Source: Varunaivibrio sulfuroxidans (GTDB lineage Bacteria; Pseudomonadota; Alphaproteobacteria; Rhodospirillales; Magnetovibrionaceae). Taken from it: DNA of 64,000 bases. The stretch's first letter is position 1. The number at the start of each line of letters is the position of its first letter. Shown piece by piece: positions 44,447 to 54,441 of the stretch. The notes beneath the pieces are model-generated. The model worked only from the letters and a program-made list of their open reading frames with translations. It made no database searches and was not told where the DNA came from. The position numbers and the translations under genes are program-made. Where the stretch lies: contig NZ_CP119676.1 of NCBI RefSeq assembly GCF_029318635.1, positions 124,001 to 188,000 of the forward strand, given 5' to 3'.

Positions 44447-45973
44447 ATGATGACACCGTCCTTGCGCATTTTAAAAGACGTTACCGTAGCCGACCCGGAG
44501 GGTCGCGGACTGGGGAAGATCGCCGTTATCGATATTGGCTCGAACACGGTCCGTCTGGTGGTTTACGACGCGCCGACCCGGTTGCCGATTCCGATGTTCA
44601 ACGAAAAAGTTCAGTGCGCCTTGGGTCTTGGCCTCGCCGACACCGGAAAACTTAATCCCGAAGGCGTGGAGATGGCGGTCAACGCCCTGGTTCGGTTTGT
44701 TAATTTAAGCCGGGCCATGGGGGTGGACCACCTTGAGATAGTGGCGACGGCGGCGGTACGAGAAGCCGAGGACGGCCCCGATTTCGTGCGCCGCATTCAC
44801 GCTCTTCTCAACCATGAAATCACTGTTCTCAGCGGCGAGGAAGAGGCCAAGCTTGCGGCGTACGGCTTGTTGAGCGGGACGCCCGACGCCGATGGCGTGA
44901 TTGGCGATTTGGGAGGGGGAAGCCTCGATCTCGTGGTTTTGAACCACGGGACGTTCGGCGAGCACGCAACGTTTCCCCTAGGGCATTTGCGCCTGCGCGA
45001 CGCCGCCGGAGGCAAACCGGAAAACGCCGGGAAGGTCATTGAAGGTCATCTGGAGGGAACCTCCTGGATGAAGAAGATCAAAGGACGCACGTTGTATGCG
45101 GTCGGGGGGTCGTGGCGCGCAATCGCACGGATCATGATCGACCAGACCCATTACCCTTTGCACGTCATCGACAATTACACCATCGAACGCGAAGAGGCGT
45201 TGCGCCTGTTGCAGTTGATCGGCAAAATGAGCAGCGGGTCCATCGCTAAAATACCCGGCGTTCCGAAGAAAAGGGTGGAGACGCTGCCTTACGCGGCAAT
45301 CGCCCTCGGCGTTTTGTTGGAACAATCCGGGGCCGCGCAGGTGACGTTTTCGGGATACGGCATGCGCGAGGGGCAGTTGCTGCAATGCCTGCCCGAAAGA
45401 TTGCGCCGTCAGGATCCGCTGATCAGCGCGTCGAAAACCCGTAATGAGCGCACCGGTCGGTTCCGTATCAAGGGGCGGGAAATTCGTGATTGGATGGAGC
45501 CGCTCTTTCCGGACATCACATATGAAGAAACGCGTATTCTCTATGCAGCGTGCCTGCTCGGCGATTTGGGGTGGAACGAACATCCGGATTATCGCGCGGA
45601 ACACGCGTTTTATCGGATTTTGCGGATTCCTTTCGCGGGTCTGACGCACCCTGAGCGGGCGTTGTTGGCGATTTCCATTTATGTCCGTTATAACGGAAAC
45701 TCGGGCGACTCTCTCGTGCGATCCGTAGGTGCATTGCTAAGTGAGGATCAAATACGCTGGTGCGATACCGTGGGGCTGGCCCTGCGTTTGGCCCACACCC
45801 TATCGGGCAGCGCGCCGGGCATTTTGGCGCAAACGCATCTTCGAAATGAAGATAACACCCTGATTTTGGGCTTGCCGCAATCGCGTGAGGCGTTTGTCAG
45901 CGAGATGGTGGAAAGGCGTCTGAAAACGCTGGCCAAAAGTCTTGGAGAAGGAAAGGCCTCGGCGATCGATTAA
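44447..45973 (+). CDS. ppx: Exopolyphosphatase (Ppx/GppA family)
   Basis: 508 residues of the actin-like Ppx/GppA superfamily, which removes terminal phosphates from polyphosphate or pppGpp. The phosphate-binding signatures VIDIGSNTVRLVVYD, VATAAVREAEDG and GDLGGGSLDLVVL are intact, and a C-terminal HD-like helical part follows (ISIYVRYNG). It is directly downstream of ppk. Polyphosphate is the probable substrate given the neighbour, but pppGpp activity cannot be excluded. Confidence 0.93.
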   Translation: MMTPSLRILKDVTVADPEGRGLGKIAVIDIGSNTVRLVVYDAPTRLPIPMFNEKVQCALGLGLADTGKLNPEGVEMAVNALVRFVNLSRAMGVDHLEIVATAAVREAEDGPDFVRRIHALLNHEITVLSGEEEAKLAAYGLLSGTPDADGVIGDLGGGSLDLVVLNHGTFGEHATFPLGHLRLRDAAGGKPENAGKVIEGHLEGTSWMKKIKGRTLYAVGGSWRAIARIMIDQTHYPLHVIDNYTIEREEALRLLQLIGKMSSGSIAKIPGVPKKRVETLPYAAIALGVLLEQSGAAQVTFSGYGMREGQLLQCLPERLRRQDPLISASKTRNERTGRFRIKGREIRDWMEPLFPDITYEETRILYAACLLGDLGWNEHPDYRAEHAFYRILRIPFAGLTHPERALLAISIYVRYNGNSGDSLVRSVGALLSEDQIRWCDTVGLALRLAHTLSGSAPGILAQTHLRNEDNTLILGLPQSREAFVSEMVERRLKTLAKSLGEGKASAID

Positions 45974-46035
45974 GGTGGCGCGTTTCCCGAAAGCCGACTC
46001 CCCTTGAGGGGGGGGCATTGAAAATAAGTCCGCCT

Positions 46036-47193
46036 TTACTGTCCGATTTCCGTAATCTGAATCTCGCCGTCTTTAATGGCTAGGGCGATTTCTCCGCGGC
46101 GCAGTTTCAGGGCGTCATCGCCGAAAACCTCGGCGCGCCAGCCGGTTAGGGCGGGCACGTCGGCCTTCTCGCCAAACCCGGCGATCAGGTCGATGTCGGC
46201 GCTGGAGGCGATCAATTTTTGAGCGACGCCGCTATGCTCGCATTTGGTTTTTAAAAGCACTTTCAGCAATTCCGCCGTGGGCTTGATTCCTTGGGGAAGA
46301 TCAACCTTTTCATGGGCGCGCGGGAGTGCGCTGTCAGGCAGGGCCAGTCCTTTTTGTACCGCATCCAAAATACCCTTGCCGAATTCGCCATGGGCTTGCT
46401 TGGCCGTCAGTCCCCGAGTACGGGCAAGGTCTTCGGAATTTTTTGGCGTATGGTGGGCGATCTCCACCAAGGGGTCGTCGCGTAGGACGCGGTTGCGCGT
46501 CAGATCGCGCTTGCGCGCCTCAAGCTCGCGCCAGGCGGCCAGTTCGCGCAAGACTCCGAGGAATCGTGGACGCGGGTTGCGCACCTTAATTCGGCGAAAA
46601 ACGGTATAGGGGTCCGCCTCGTACGTCGTGGGCGTGGTGAGGATGTTCATCTCCGCGTCCAGCCAACTTCCCCGCCCACTGTTTTCCAATTGCGCCTTTA
46701 GTTTGCCGTAAGCCTCGCGCAGATGCGTGACGTCCGCCAGGGCGTAACTCAATTGCCGTTCGCTTAAGGGGCGGAGCGACCAGTCGGTAAACCGTGACGA
46801 TTTATCTATGCGCGCGTTGGTCAGGCGGGAAATAAGATTTTCATATCCCACACTATCGCCAAAACCACAAACCATCGCGGCGATTTGGGTGTCGAAAATC
46901 GGGTGAGGCAAGGAGCCCATAAGGCGGTAAAAAATTTCCATATCCTGGCGCGCGGCATGAAAAACCTTGATGATGTTCGGCGCCAAGAGAAGATCGAATA
47001 GCGGCGACAGGTCCATACCCGGCGCCAGAGGGTCGATGATGACGGCCTCATCGGGGGCGGCGACCTGGATGAGACACAAAATCGGCCAGTACGTCGTCTC
47101 GCGCATGAATTCGGTATCGACGGTGATAAACGGCGTTGCGCCATGGCGGGCGCAAAATGCGGAAAGATCGTTCGTATCCTTAATGATAATCAT
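46036..47193 (-). CDS. rnd: Ribonuclease D
   Basis: 385 residues. A 3'-5' exoribonuclease that trims tRNA precursors and other structured RNAs. The DEDD exonuclease motifs are visible as FITVDTEFMRE (Asp and Glu), an aspartate in FHAARQDMEIFYR and DVTHLREAYGKL, followed by an HRDC-type domain (LAAWRELEARKRDLTRNRVLRDD as its recognisable part). The ATG at 47193 starts MIIIKDTND; the open frame reaches 47226 without similarity. It is convergent with ppx and upstream of a histidine kinase gene on the other strand. Confidence 0.94.
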   Translation of the reverse strand: MIIIKDTNDLSAFCARHGATPFITVDTEFMRETTYWPILCLIQVAAPDEAVIIDPLAPGMDLSPLFDLLLAPNIIKVFHAARQDMEIFYRLMGSLPHPIFDTQIAAMVCGFGDSVGYENLISRLTNARIDKSSRFTDWSLRPLSERQLSYALADVTHLREAYGKLKAQLENSGRGSWLDAEMNILTTPTTYEADPYTVFRRIKVRNPRPRFLGVLRELAAWRELEARKRDLTRNRVLRDDPLVEIAHHTPKNSEDLARTRGLTAKQAHGEFGKGILDAVQKGLALPDSALPRAHEKVDLPQGIKPTAELLKVLLKTKCEHSGVAQKLIASSADIDLIAGFGEKADVPALTGWRAEVFGDDALKLRRGEIALAIKDGEIQITEIGQ

Positions 47194-47226
47194 GGGTATG
47201 CTATACACAATAAAATGTGGAGGCAC

Positions 47227-47518
47227 AAATAAGACGATGCAAAAAATAGGCGTAGGTATTCCTCCGGGTGTATCTTTTTTGAGATATGCTCGTAAAAGTG
47301 GTTATTTTATTCTTCTTTTTCAAACGAAGTTGTAGGGTTCCGTCTTGTACTCACGCCGCAATATTAGTTATCTCGATTCCTGAGCATATCGAGTTGAAGG
47401 CGGCGCATTTGATGCATTCACATTAGCGCGATTGAGTAGTTCAACGTAAATCCGTATCATTGCATAAATGTCGTTCTGCACATCCGATAAATTGTGTGGG
47501 TTGGTGTTGGCCGGAGAA
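47227..47518. other. Intergenic region between divergent rnd and kinase genes
   Basis: About 290 AT-richer bases that must contain both promoters. I cannot pick out a convincing -35/-10 pair or operator. Confidence 0.4.
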
Positions 47519-49345
47519 ATGATGGATACGTCGAATTTATCCCTAAGCGCCCTCGTCGGGCGCAAGCTGTTCGCCGGAGAAGACGATGCCTTGGCGCGTT
47601 TAATGTTGGGGGCTTATGTGTTGGTCGCCGACGCGCGCCCCTTTATCGGCGTATTGGGGAAGGATGGCGACTCTCTTTTATGGACGGCGGGCGGGGCCGA
47701 ATTTTGCGACCTTCTGCACGCCCACGCGCCGCGGGAAATCGATACGGCGCAGGTGCAACCTCGCTCCGTGGCGCCGTTGCGTTTGAGCGACGTGTTAAAC
47801 CGGCTTGGCGTGGCGCCCGAGGAAATTGACGACATTGCAGATGTGATCGGGCTTCTCGATCCGGGAAGTGCGGTTTCCTATCGTCATCTTTTGCGGGGGC
47901 GGGAGCAACGTTCGTTTCGTCTTGTCTTGTTTCGCCGACGGGATATTGCCGGGGGGCATGTTCAATTTTCCATACACGAGATGACCGGTTTCGAGCGGGG
48001 AAACGCGAAAATGCGGGAGATTTCCCGCCAAATTCTAGCGGCCATGGAATCGCCTTTTTCGAAGAACGATCCCAGAAATTTAATCGCGCTCCTCAATAAG
48101 GTCGAAAATGATTTGAACGACCTTTTTTCCGCCACGGACGATCGACAAATCGCTATTCGGGCAAACCATATCGCAACGGGCGTATCCGCCGCCGCGAATC
48201 GCCTGGTGGATATTCTCAACGCGATCGACACGGACGGCAGTGATGGGGGGCATACCGGAAAGGATCGTGTGAACGAATCTTGTCCTCCAAGCGGCATTCA
48301 CTGCGTCCTCGGCAACGATTGGCAAGGGACGCAGGACCTTATTTTAGCCCGCGTCGGCGGCGAATTGGCCCTGAAGGGCGAATATGCGCATGCGGTGCGT
48401 TCGGCGCATGAATTCGTGTCCAACTCCACCCTGATTTTTATTATCGCACCGTGTGAGGGGGAATATTATGTCTTGAGCGGTCCTCAGCGTGGTGAAATTT
48501 ATTCCAGCATTCCAGATCTGGTGCGAGGGATCGAGGTGGGGGTGAATTCACGCCATGGCGCCGAGACTTTTTTTTCATCCCTGGGACAACATGAAAATCA
48601 AACCCGCTTCGCCGTGGCCGGGGAAAATATGGAAGTTTGGGGACGTCCGGGTTTGGGAATGGGGTGGCAGGCGATGATTGCCGACGCTTACACTCAAGGC
48701 GTGGACGTTCGCGCCATGTTTCACGGCCTAAAAAATTTGTGGTTGCATATGCAGGTCCTTCACGTGGTTAAGACCAGGGCGGACGTTCAAGAGGTGCGCG
48801 ACGCCCTCTTGGGCGTTATCCAAAAAATACATCGGCGGATTGCCGAACTTAAGGTGATGGCGCAACCCAACGCCGGCTTTCCCAGAAAAATTCGCGAGCG
48901 TGTCGCCGGATGGTTTCAGGGGGCGCGTCGGATATCGGATGAAACGGGGATGGTCTTGGACGTGCGTGCGCCCGAGGATGTCTTGAACATGAATATTGTC
49001 TGCTATGGCGGGCAAATGGAAGACACCCTCAGCGAGCTGGTTCGCAATGCGCACCACAGCGGAGCGCGTCACATCTTTGTGAATGCCGGTGTCAAAGGGC
49101 GGTACCTGGAAATCGAGGTGGTTGACGACGGGCGGGGAATGTCTCCGGAAAAACTGGCTCAGGCCCACAAGGTGATTGAGGAAGGGCGCTTTGATCCGGT
49201 GTTGTCGGCGCGTCCCGGAGGGTCGGGGTATGGTCTTTTGGGCGCGGCGCAGTCGGTCGGCCGTTTCGTCGATGGACAGTTGCGTCTGGAGCCCGCAGCG
49301 GGTAGGCGGGGCTTGAAAGTCGCGCTTTCCTTCCGCGTCACTTAG
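47519..49345 (+). CDS. Sensor histidine kinase-like protein
   Basis: About 608 residues. The C-terminal ATP-binding domain has an N box in LSELVRNAHHSGA, the G1 box DDGRGMS and the G2 box GGSGYGLLGA. A putative dimerisation/phosphoacceptor helix carries FHGLKNLWLHMQVL. The first 380 residues contain no membrane span and no recognised sensor domain; a PAS-like fold is possible around LRLSDVLNRLG. No response-regulator gene is adjacent. Two ATG codons in tandem begin the frame after GGAG; the second has better spacing. The substrate response regulator is unknown. Confidence 0.82.
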   Translation: MMDTSNLSLSALVGRKLFAGEDDALARLMLGAYVLVADARPFIGVLGKDGDSLLWTAGGAEFCDLLHAHAPREIDTAQVQPRSVAPLRLSDVLNRLGVAPEEIDDIADVIGLLDPGSAVSYRHLLRGREQRSFRLVLFRRRDIAGGHVQFSIHEMTGFERGNAKMREISRQILAAMESPFSKNDPRNLIALLNKVENDLNDLFSATDDRQIAIRANHIATGVSAAANRLVDILNAIDTDGSDGGHTGKDRVNESCPPSGIHCVLGNDWQGTQDLILARVGGELALKGEYAHAVRSAHEFVSNSTLIFIIAPCEGEYYVLSGPQRGEIYSSIPDLVRGIEVGVNSRHGAETFFSSLGQHENQTRFAVAGENMEVWGRPGLGMGWQAMIADAYTQGVDVRAMFHGLKNLWLHMQVLHVVKTRADVQEVRDALLGVIQKIHRRIAELKVMAQPNAGFPRKIRERVAGWFQGARRISDETGMVLDVRAPEDVLNMNIVCYGGQMEDTLSELVRNAHHSGARHIFVNAGVKGRYLEIEVVDDGRGMSPEKLAQAHKVIEEGRFDPVLSARPGGSGYGLLGAAQSVGRFVDGQLRLEPAAGRRGLKVALSFRVT

Positions 49346-49550
49346 GCTCAGGGGCTACCCATACTACTGTGTTTGGCGTTTACCGTGTTTGGCGTTGATA
49401 AGGGGCATGACTTAAAGACGCGTAATGCGCCGTGAAAGCGACACATGACTTGACAAAGCGGTGTGAACAGTGTGCTTTTGCCGCGCTTTATACGAGATCG
49501 TCAGCGCGGCGCGCCCAGCCGTCTAACCGTTGGACAAGAGTGTTTTATTC

Positions 49551-51374
49551 ATGCATCCCTTCCGTACCCATACTTGCGGCGAAATCAGGCTCAATCATGT
49601 CGGCGAGGTCGTCCGTCTTTCTGGATGGGTTCATCGCAAGCGCGATCACGGCAATCTGCTGTTCATCGACGTGCGGGACCATTATGGGATAACCCAGGGG
49701 GTGATCGATGTCTCCAGTCCGCTGTTCGCGCGCGCCGAAGGCGTGCGCCCCGAGAGCGTGGTGACGGTGACGGGCAAGGTGGTGGCGCGCACCGAAGATA
49801 CCGTGAACGCGGATCTTCCGACCGGTCAGGTCGAGGTTCAGATCGAGGACATGAATGTCGAATCTCCGGCGGACGTGTTGCCGATGCAGGTCGCCGGCGA
49901 CGGCGAATATTCCGATGAAATGCGCATGAAGCATCGTTACTTGGATTTGCGCCGCCCTTCCGTGCACGCCAACATCGTATTGCGCAGTCGGGTGATCGCC
50001 TCGATCCGTCGGCGGATGACGGACCAGGGCTTTTTGGAGATGCAGACGCCGATCCTGACCGCCAGTTCGCCCGAAGGTGCGCGCGACTATCTGGTGCCGT
50101 CGCGCCACCACCCGGGGATGTTCTATGCCCTGCCGCAGGCGCCCCAGCAGTTCAAGCAGTTGCTGATGGTCTCCGGATTCGACAAGTATTTTCAGATCGC
50201 GCCGTGTTTTCGCGATGAGGACGCCCGCGCCGATCGTTCTCCCGGCGAATTCTATCAGCTTGATTTCGAAATGGCCTTCGCCACCCAGGAAGACGTCTTT
50301 GCCGCCATCGAGCCGGTCATGCACGACGTTTTCGAGGAATTTTCCTCGGAACGCACCGTCACCAAGCCGCCGTTTCCGCGTATCCCCTACGCCGAGGCGA
50401 TGTTGCGCTATGGCTCCGACAAACCGGATCTGCGCAATCCGCTGAACATCAGCGACGTCACCGAGGCGTTTCGGGGATCGGGCTTTGGTCTGTTCGCCAA
50501 GAACGTTGAAAAAGGGGCGCTGGTGCGCGCCATTCCCGCTCCCGGCGCGGCGGAGCGCCCGCGCAGCTTTTTCGACAAGTTGAACGATTGGGCGCGTGGC
50601 GAAGGCATGGGTGGACTGGGCTACATCGTCTTCACCGCAGACGGCGGGGTCAAGGGGCCGATCGGCAAGAATCTTGAGGATGATCGCATTGCGGCGATCA
50701 GGGCCGCCGCCGGGGTCGGCGCGGGCGACGCGGTATTCTTTACCTCGGCGCAGAAAAAGGACGTCGAAAAGTTCGCCGGTCAGGCGCGCGAGCGTATCTG
50801 CGACGAACTGACCTTGCGCGAAGGCGGGACCTTCAAGTTTTGCTGGATCGTCGATTATCCGATGTACGAATTGGACGAGGAAACCGGCGAGGTCGCCTTC
50901 AGCCACAATCCGTTTTCGATGCCCCAGGGTGGATTGGAGGCGCTGGAAAGCAAGGACCCGTTGGATATTTTGGCCTATCAGTACGATATCGTGTGCAATG
51001 GCGTGGAACTGTCGTCCGGGGCGATCCGCAACCATCGCCCGGACATCATGTACAAGGCCTTCGCCATCGCGGGATACGGCAAGGAGGTCGTGGAAAAAGA
51101 GTTCGGCGGCCTGCTCAACGCCTTCAAGTTCGGCGCGCCGCCCCACGGCGGCTCCGCGCCGGGGATCGACCGCATGGTCATGCTGCTGGCGGACGAACCG
51201 AACATCCGCGAAATTATCGCCTTCCCGATGAACCAGCAGGCCCAGGATCTTCTGATGGGCGCGCCCGCCGTGGTCGATGATCGCCGTTTGCGCGAACTGC
51301 ACATCAAATTGAACCTGCCCAAGGTGAAAAAGGACGCCAGCCTTAAAGGCGTGGGCGGCGACCAGGAGGGTTAG
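49551..51374 (+). CDS. aspS: Aspartyl-tRNA synthetase
   Basis: 607 residues, class II synthetase. An N-terminal OB-fold anticodon-binding domain ([22 protein letters not shown]) leads to the catalytic core with motif 2 ([12 protein letters not shown], then [10 protein letters not shown]) and motif 3 ([19 protein letters not shown]), plus a GAD insertion. In many alphaproteobacteria this enzyme is non-discriminating and also charges tRNA-Asn; the sequence does not settle that. Start ATG 49551 ([11 protein letters not shown]) is the family norm. Confidence 0.96.
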   Translation: MHPFRTHTCGEIRLNHVGEVVRLSGWVHRKRDHGNLLFIDVRDHYGITQGVIDVSSPLFARAEGVRPESVVTVTGKVVARTEDTVNADLPTGQVEVQIEDMNVESPADVLPMQVAGDGEYSDEMRMKHRYLDLRRPSVHANIVLRSRVIASIRRRMTDQGFLEMQTPILTASSPEGARDYLVPSRHHPGMFYALPQAPQQFKQLLMVSGFDKYFQIAPCFRDEDARADRSPGEFYQLDFEMAFATQEDVFAAIEPVMHDVFEEFSSERTVTKPPFPRIPYAEAMLRYGSDKPDLRNPLNISDVTEAFRGSGFGLFAKNVEKGALVRAIPAPGAAERPRSFFDKLNDWARGEGMGGLGYIVFTADGGVKGPIGKNLEDDRIAAIRAAAGVGAGDAVFFTSAQKKDVEKFAGQARERICDELTLREGGTFKFCWIVDYPMYELDEETGEVAFSHNPFSMPQGGLEALESKDPLDILAYQYDIVCNGVELSSGAIRNHRPDIMYKAFAIAGYGKEVVEKEFGGLLNAFKFGAPPHGGSAPGIDRMVMLLADEPNIREIIAFPMNQQAQDLLMGAPAVVDDRRLRELHIKLNLPKVKKDASLKGVGGDQEG

Positions 51375-51886
51375 AGGCCTCCCGGCGCGGTAGGATATGC
51401 GGGCCGCGATAACCGAAACGACACACCGCAAAGTTCGCAGATCCGTTCCCACAGGCCGCTTGCGGCTACTTGGTGGATGCGTGTCGCCAGGACGTGTGTC
51501 GCCAGGTCGAGAGATCGTGAGATCGGTCGTGGTGCGGGAACAAGCCGAACCCGCCTTCCGCTTGACGGTCGGCTCGACCACTCTCGCGAAACGATGTTCC
51601 CCCATGCGGCGTCGTCCGGCATCGTCTCGGATCGGCCTATGGCGTCTTCATCTTCGCGTTTCCGACCTCAAGCTCGCGCGATTGTTTGGCGTCGGAAAAC
51701 GATAGCTCCGGGGAGGCGGAATTGGTTGGGAGGCTCGGTCGCTCAAGGCGTTTCTTTAAGAGGGGCAGGCGGTATGAAAACGAAGCCTCAGGGCGGAAGA
51801 TCCAACCGTTCGAGGGCTTCGGCGTAACCGGCGAAAGGGGAGGCCTCGCGGCCATGGCTTTAAATCGACGATTATCGTACCGACGA
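51375..51886. other. Intergenic region, no gene recognised
   Basis: About 510 bases between convergent aspS and the diguanylate cyclase gene. It contains short near-tandem repeats (cgtgtcgccagga followed by cgtgtgtcgccagg, near 51478-51506; gagatcgtgagatcg). Open frames on the plus strand here have no protein-like composition. Confidence 0.5.
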
Positions 51887-52765
51887 TTACCGTACTAAGG
51901 TGGTCACAAATCCGGTGGTCGCGTTATCGCATCCGGCTCGCGAACGTTTGCATCGATACATCTCCGTGTCGGCGCGGTGCAGGAGCTCCGCGCCGTCGTC
52001 ATGAGGGCCATAGACCTGATACCCCAGGCTGGCCCTCAGGGGGATTTCCTGACCCTGCCATGTGATGTGCGCGGTGTTGAGAAGGGTGTCCAATCCCTTG
52101 GCGCAGCGAATGCCGTTTTGATGATCGGTACGGGTTAAGACCACCGCGAATTCATCGCCGCCGACGCGACCGATACTGTCGGTTTCGCGGACATTTTTTC
52201 GGAGGATAGCGCCGACCCGGCGTAAAACTTCATCGCCCGCGGCGTGGCCGTAGGTGTCGTTTACCGGTTTGAAGGCGTCCAGATCGATGTAAACCAGAAC
52301 CCCTTCTTCATCGAAGCGCCGAGCCGAGGATAATATACGCGAAAGCTCCGCCTCGAAACCGCGTCGGTTCAAAAGCCCGGTAAGTATGTCGGTATCGACG
52401 GCTTTTTCGAGTTCGCCGATCCGCGCCGTTTGCTGGGCGAGAATGCGTTCTTGTTGCAAGGCGGCCTTAAGAACGTTTTGCGCCGCCTTGATGCAGTGCA
52501 TGGTCGCCTCTTCGCCAAGCATCCAACTGGCGCTGCGGACCTCGTCTTCAAGCAAAACCGCCGCCAGGGACAAGTTCCCCAGGGCGAGGCCGTCGATCGG
52601 TTCCTCGCATGCGGACGGATTGGATAAATCGGATAGAGCATCACGTGAATTGCCGTCTTTCCGGGCGAACGCCACGCCAGGCGTCACGGCGCGACGCGGC
52701 ACGCCTTGATCGGCGGTTTTGAAGGCGGTGTAATCTTTCTTCAGCGATTGCACGGGCGTCCCCAT
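51887..52765 (-). CDS. Diguanylate cyclase (GGDEF domain)
   Basis: About 292 residues from ATG 52765 (299 from GTG 52786). The C-terminal GGDEF domain makes cyclic di-GMP. Using the longer numbering, the active-site RVGGDEF spans residues 207-213 and an inhibitory-site RxxD (RETD, 200-203) lies five residues before GGDEF, so product inhibition is likely. DxLTGLxNRRGF opens the domain as DILTGLLNRRGF. The first 125 residues have helical character with no known sensor and no membrane span. Single-gene unit with a long upstream region. Confidence 0.92.
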   Translation of the reverse strand: MGTPVQSLKKDYTAFKTADQGVPRRAVTPGVAFARKDGNSRDALSDLSNPSACEEPIDGLALGNLSLAAVLLEDEVRSASWMLGEEATMHCIKAAQNVLKAALQQERILAQQTARIGELEKAVDTDILTGLLNRRGFEAELSRILSSARRFDEEGVLVYIDLDAFKPVNDTYGHAAGDEVLRRVGAILRKNVRETDSIGRVGGDEFAVVLTRTDHQNGIRCAKGLDTLLNTAHITWQGQEIPLRASLGYQVYGPHDDGAELLHRADTEMYRCKRSRAGCDNATTGFVTTLVR

Positions 52766-52786
52766 CCTTTGTGGCGGTGGCAGCAC

Positions 52787-53225
52787 AAAAACAGACTTCC
52801 CAATAAGCTAGGCAAACACCATGCCACCCACATATTCTTACATTGCAAACGGTTAAAGAATAGTTTAGGGCGGCAGTTTTTGCCGGTTGGGTAAAAAATA
52901 CCCACCTTGGAAAAAGAAAATTGTCAAGCCTTCACACGTAAAGGTAAGTGGGCGCGGATTATATGGGATTGAAATAAAAATGTAAGGTCATCTTTTGATA
53001 AATTCTAATTTCGCCTTATTCACAATGACTTCCCCTGTGGATACGGTTACTGCGCGGCGAGAGCGAGGACCTTTTTGTATACGTGTTTCCGTTTTACCGA
53101 TTCGGCGGAGACGTATAAAATCGGCCCCCGCGCACCCTAGGCGAAACCGAGGGGGCCGGCGAGGTCACGCAGGGGGAGCGAGAAATCCAGGCGTGCGGCG
53201 CGGGGGATTTTATCGGGCGTGAGCC
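52787..53225. other. Long intergenic region, possible promoter region
   Basis: About 440 bases upstream of the cyclase gene and downstream of the HlyD gene. It is AT-richer than average near 52850-53000 and contains a small palindrome gggtaaaaaataccc. A short plus-strand frame of 75 codons at 52995 is not protein-like. No RNA gene seen. Confidence 0.45.
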
Positions 53226-54431
53226 TCAACGTGCGACGATATCGGTTCCGTTCGTGATTCGATCGCTGGGATAGCTGACAACCTGTACGCCGTCGGCGAG
53301 ACCGCCGAGAATTTCGGCGGCGCGCCCGTTGGTGTGCCCGATGTTGACCTTCGTCAGTTTCGCCGTGCCGTTGACGTCAACGAAAACCGCCCAGTCTTTT
53401 CCATCGCGAAATAGCGCCCCTATGGGAATCTGCAAAACGTCCTCCCCCCGCCATTCACGGATGTGGGCCTCGACGCGGAAGCCATGGCCGAGGGGAGCCC
53501 ATGTTTTTTTGGGTCCGGTAAAGTCGATGATGACGTTGACGCGTTGCTCTTCGATGCCGAGCGCCGACACTTTTGTGAAGCCATAGGGTTCGACCCGGCG
53601 CACGACACCCTCAAGAGGGTGTTGTCCACCCCAGCCGTCGAGGAGAACCGACGCTCCCTTACGTACCTTGACGGCGTCCGACGAGAGTAAATCCACCACG
53701 ACCTCCATTCGCGTGGGATCGCCGATCTCGAACAAGGGGCTGGCGCGTTCGACGAAGCCTTCGCTTTGGCGCAACAGGCGCAGCACCTTACCATCGACCG
53801 GGGCGCGCACCTCGACGCAGCAGGTCGTTTGCCCTTCGGGATCGTCGGTCGGGGCGATCAGGGCGGCGCGTGCTGTTTTCAGTTCGAAGGTGCGCACATT
53901 GAGCGCTGCCCGCGCGCTGTCCTCGGCGGCGCCCTGGATCGTGACGTCCAATTTCGCCTGGTCGAATTGGCGTTCGGAAATGACGTGTTTGGCGAACAGA
54001 TCGCGGGCGCGTCGCAGGTTGGTCTTGGCGAAAGTCAGTTTGGCCCGGACGCGCTCGAGTTCCGCCCGGGCCAGGGCTTGGGCCGCCTCGGCGGCCTTCG
54101 CGGCGGCCTGCGCCCGGGCCAGCGCACGAGCGTCGAGAAACTGCGGGCTGGCCGGTTCGATCGTGGCGAGCACGGTTCGGTTGGCGCGTACCGCATCGCC
54201 GACACGGATCTTTACGCGTCGAAGACGCCCCGATATCGGGGCGGAGACGGCATAGACATCGCGGACCCGGGTGTGTCCTTCGCCATCAATGGTGACATCC
54301 ATCGGCGCGCGTTTGACAGCGATCAGATCGACGGGGACCGGGGTCGGGGTGATCCCCCAGACCAGAAGAGCGATGGCGATGGCGCATGCGACGATGAAAA
54401 GGGAAATTTTTTTAAGAGGTAATGTCGCCAT
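53226..54431 (-). CDS. HlyD-family periplasmic adaptor of an ABC exporter
   Basis: 401 residues. An N-terminal membrane anchor (LFIVACAIAIALLVWG), lipoyl-like half-motifs (APISGRLRRVKIRVGD and VRAPVDGKVLRLLRQSEG), a coiled-coil Ala-rich hairpin between them (ARAQAAAKAAEAAQALARAE in part), then beta-barrel and membrane-proximal domains. Encoded as the third gene after an ATPase and an FtsX-type permease, it forms a MacA-like tripartite exporter. The substrate is unknown. No outer-membrane TolC-like gene is in the window. Confidence 0.92.
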   Translation of the reverse strand: MATLPLKKISLFIVACAIAIALLVWGITPTPVPVDLIAVKRAPMDVTIDGEGHTRVRDVYAVSAPISGRLRRVKIRVGDAVRANRTVLATIEPASPQFLDARALARAQAAAKAAEAAQALARAELERVRAKLTFAKTNLRRARDLFAKHVISERQFDQAKLDVTIQGAAEDSARAALNVRTFELKTARAALIAPTDDPEGQTTCCVEVRAPVDGKVLRLLRQSEGFVERASPLFEIGDPTRMEVVVDLLSSDAVKVRKGASVLLDGWGGQHPLEGVVRRVEPYGFTKVSALGIEEQRVNVIIDFTGPKKTWAPLGHGFRVEAHIREWRGEDVLQIPIGALFRDGKDWAVFVDVNGTAKLTKVNIGHTNGRAAEILGGLADGVQVVSYPSDRITNGTDIVAR

Positions 54432-54441
54432 TGCGGTTCCC

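Noticed and set aside
49545-51605. A 686-codon open frame antisense to aspS
   Set aside because: It lies wholly opposite a clear synthetase gene, is rich in His/Arg/Asp typical of the antisense of GC-rich codons, and has no recognisable domain.
51397-51827. Plus-strand frames of 102 and 116 codons after aspS
   Set aside because: Overlap each other in different frames, no ribosome site, Arg/Ser/Gly-rich; taken as non-coding.
52995-53222. A 75-codon plus-strand frame
   Set aside because: Arg/Gly-rich end, no family and no upstream ribosome site; located in the intergenic space of opposite genes.
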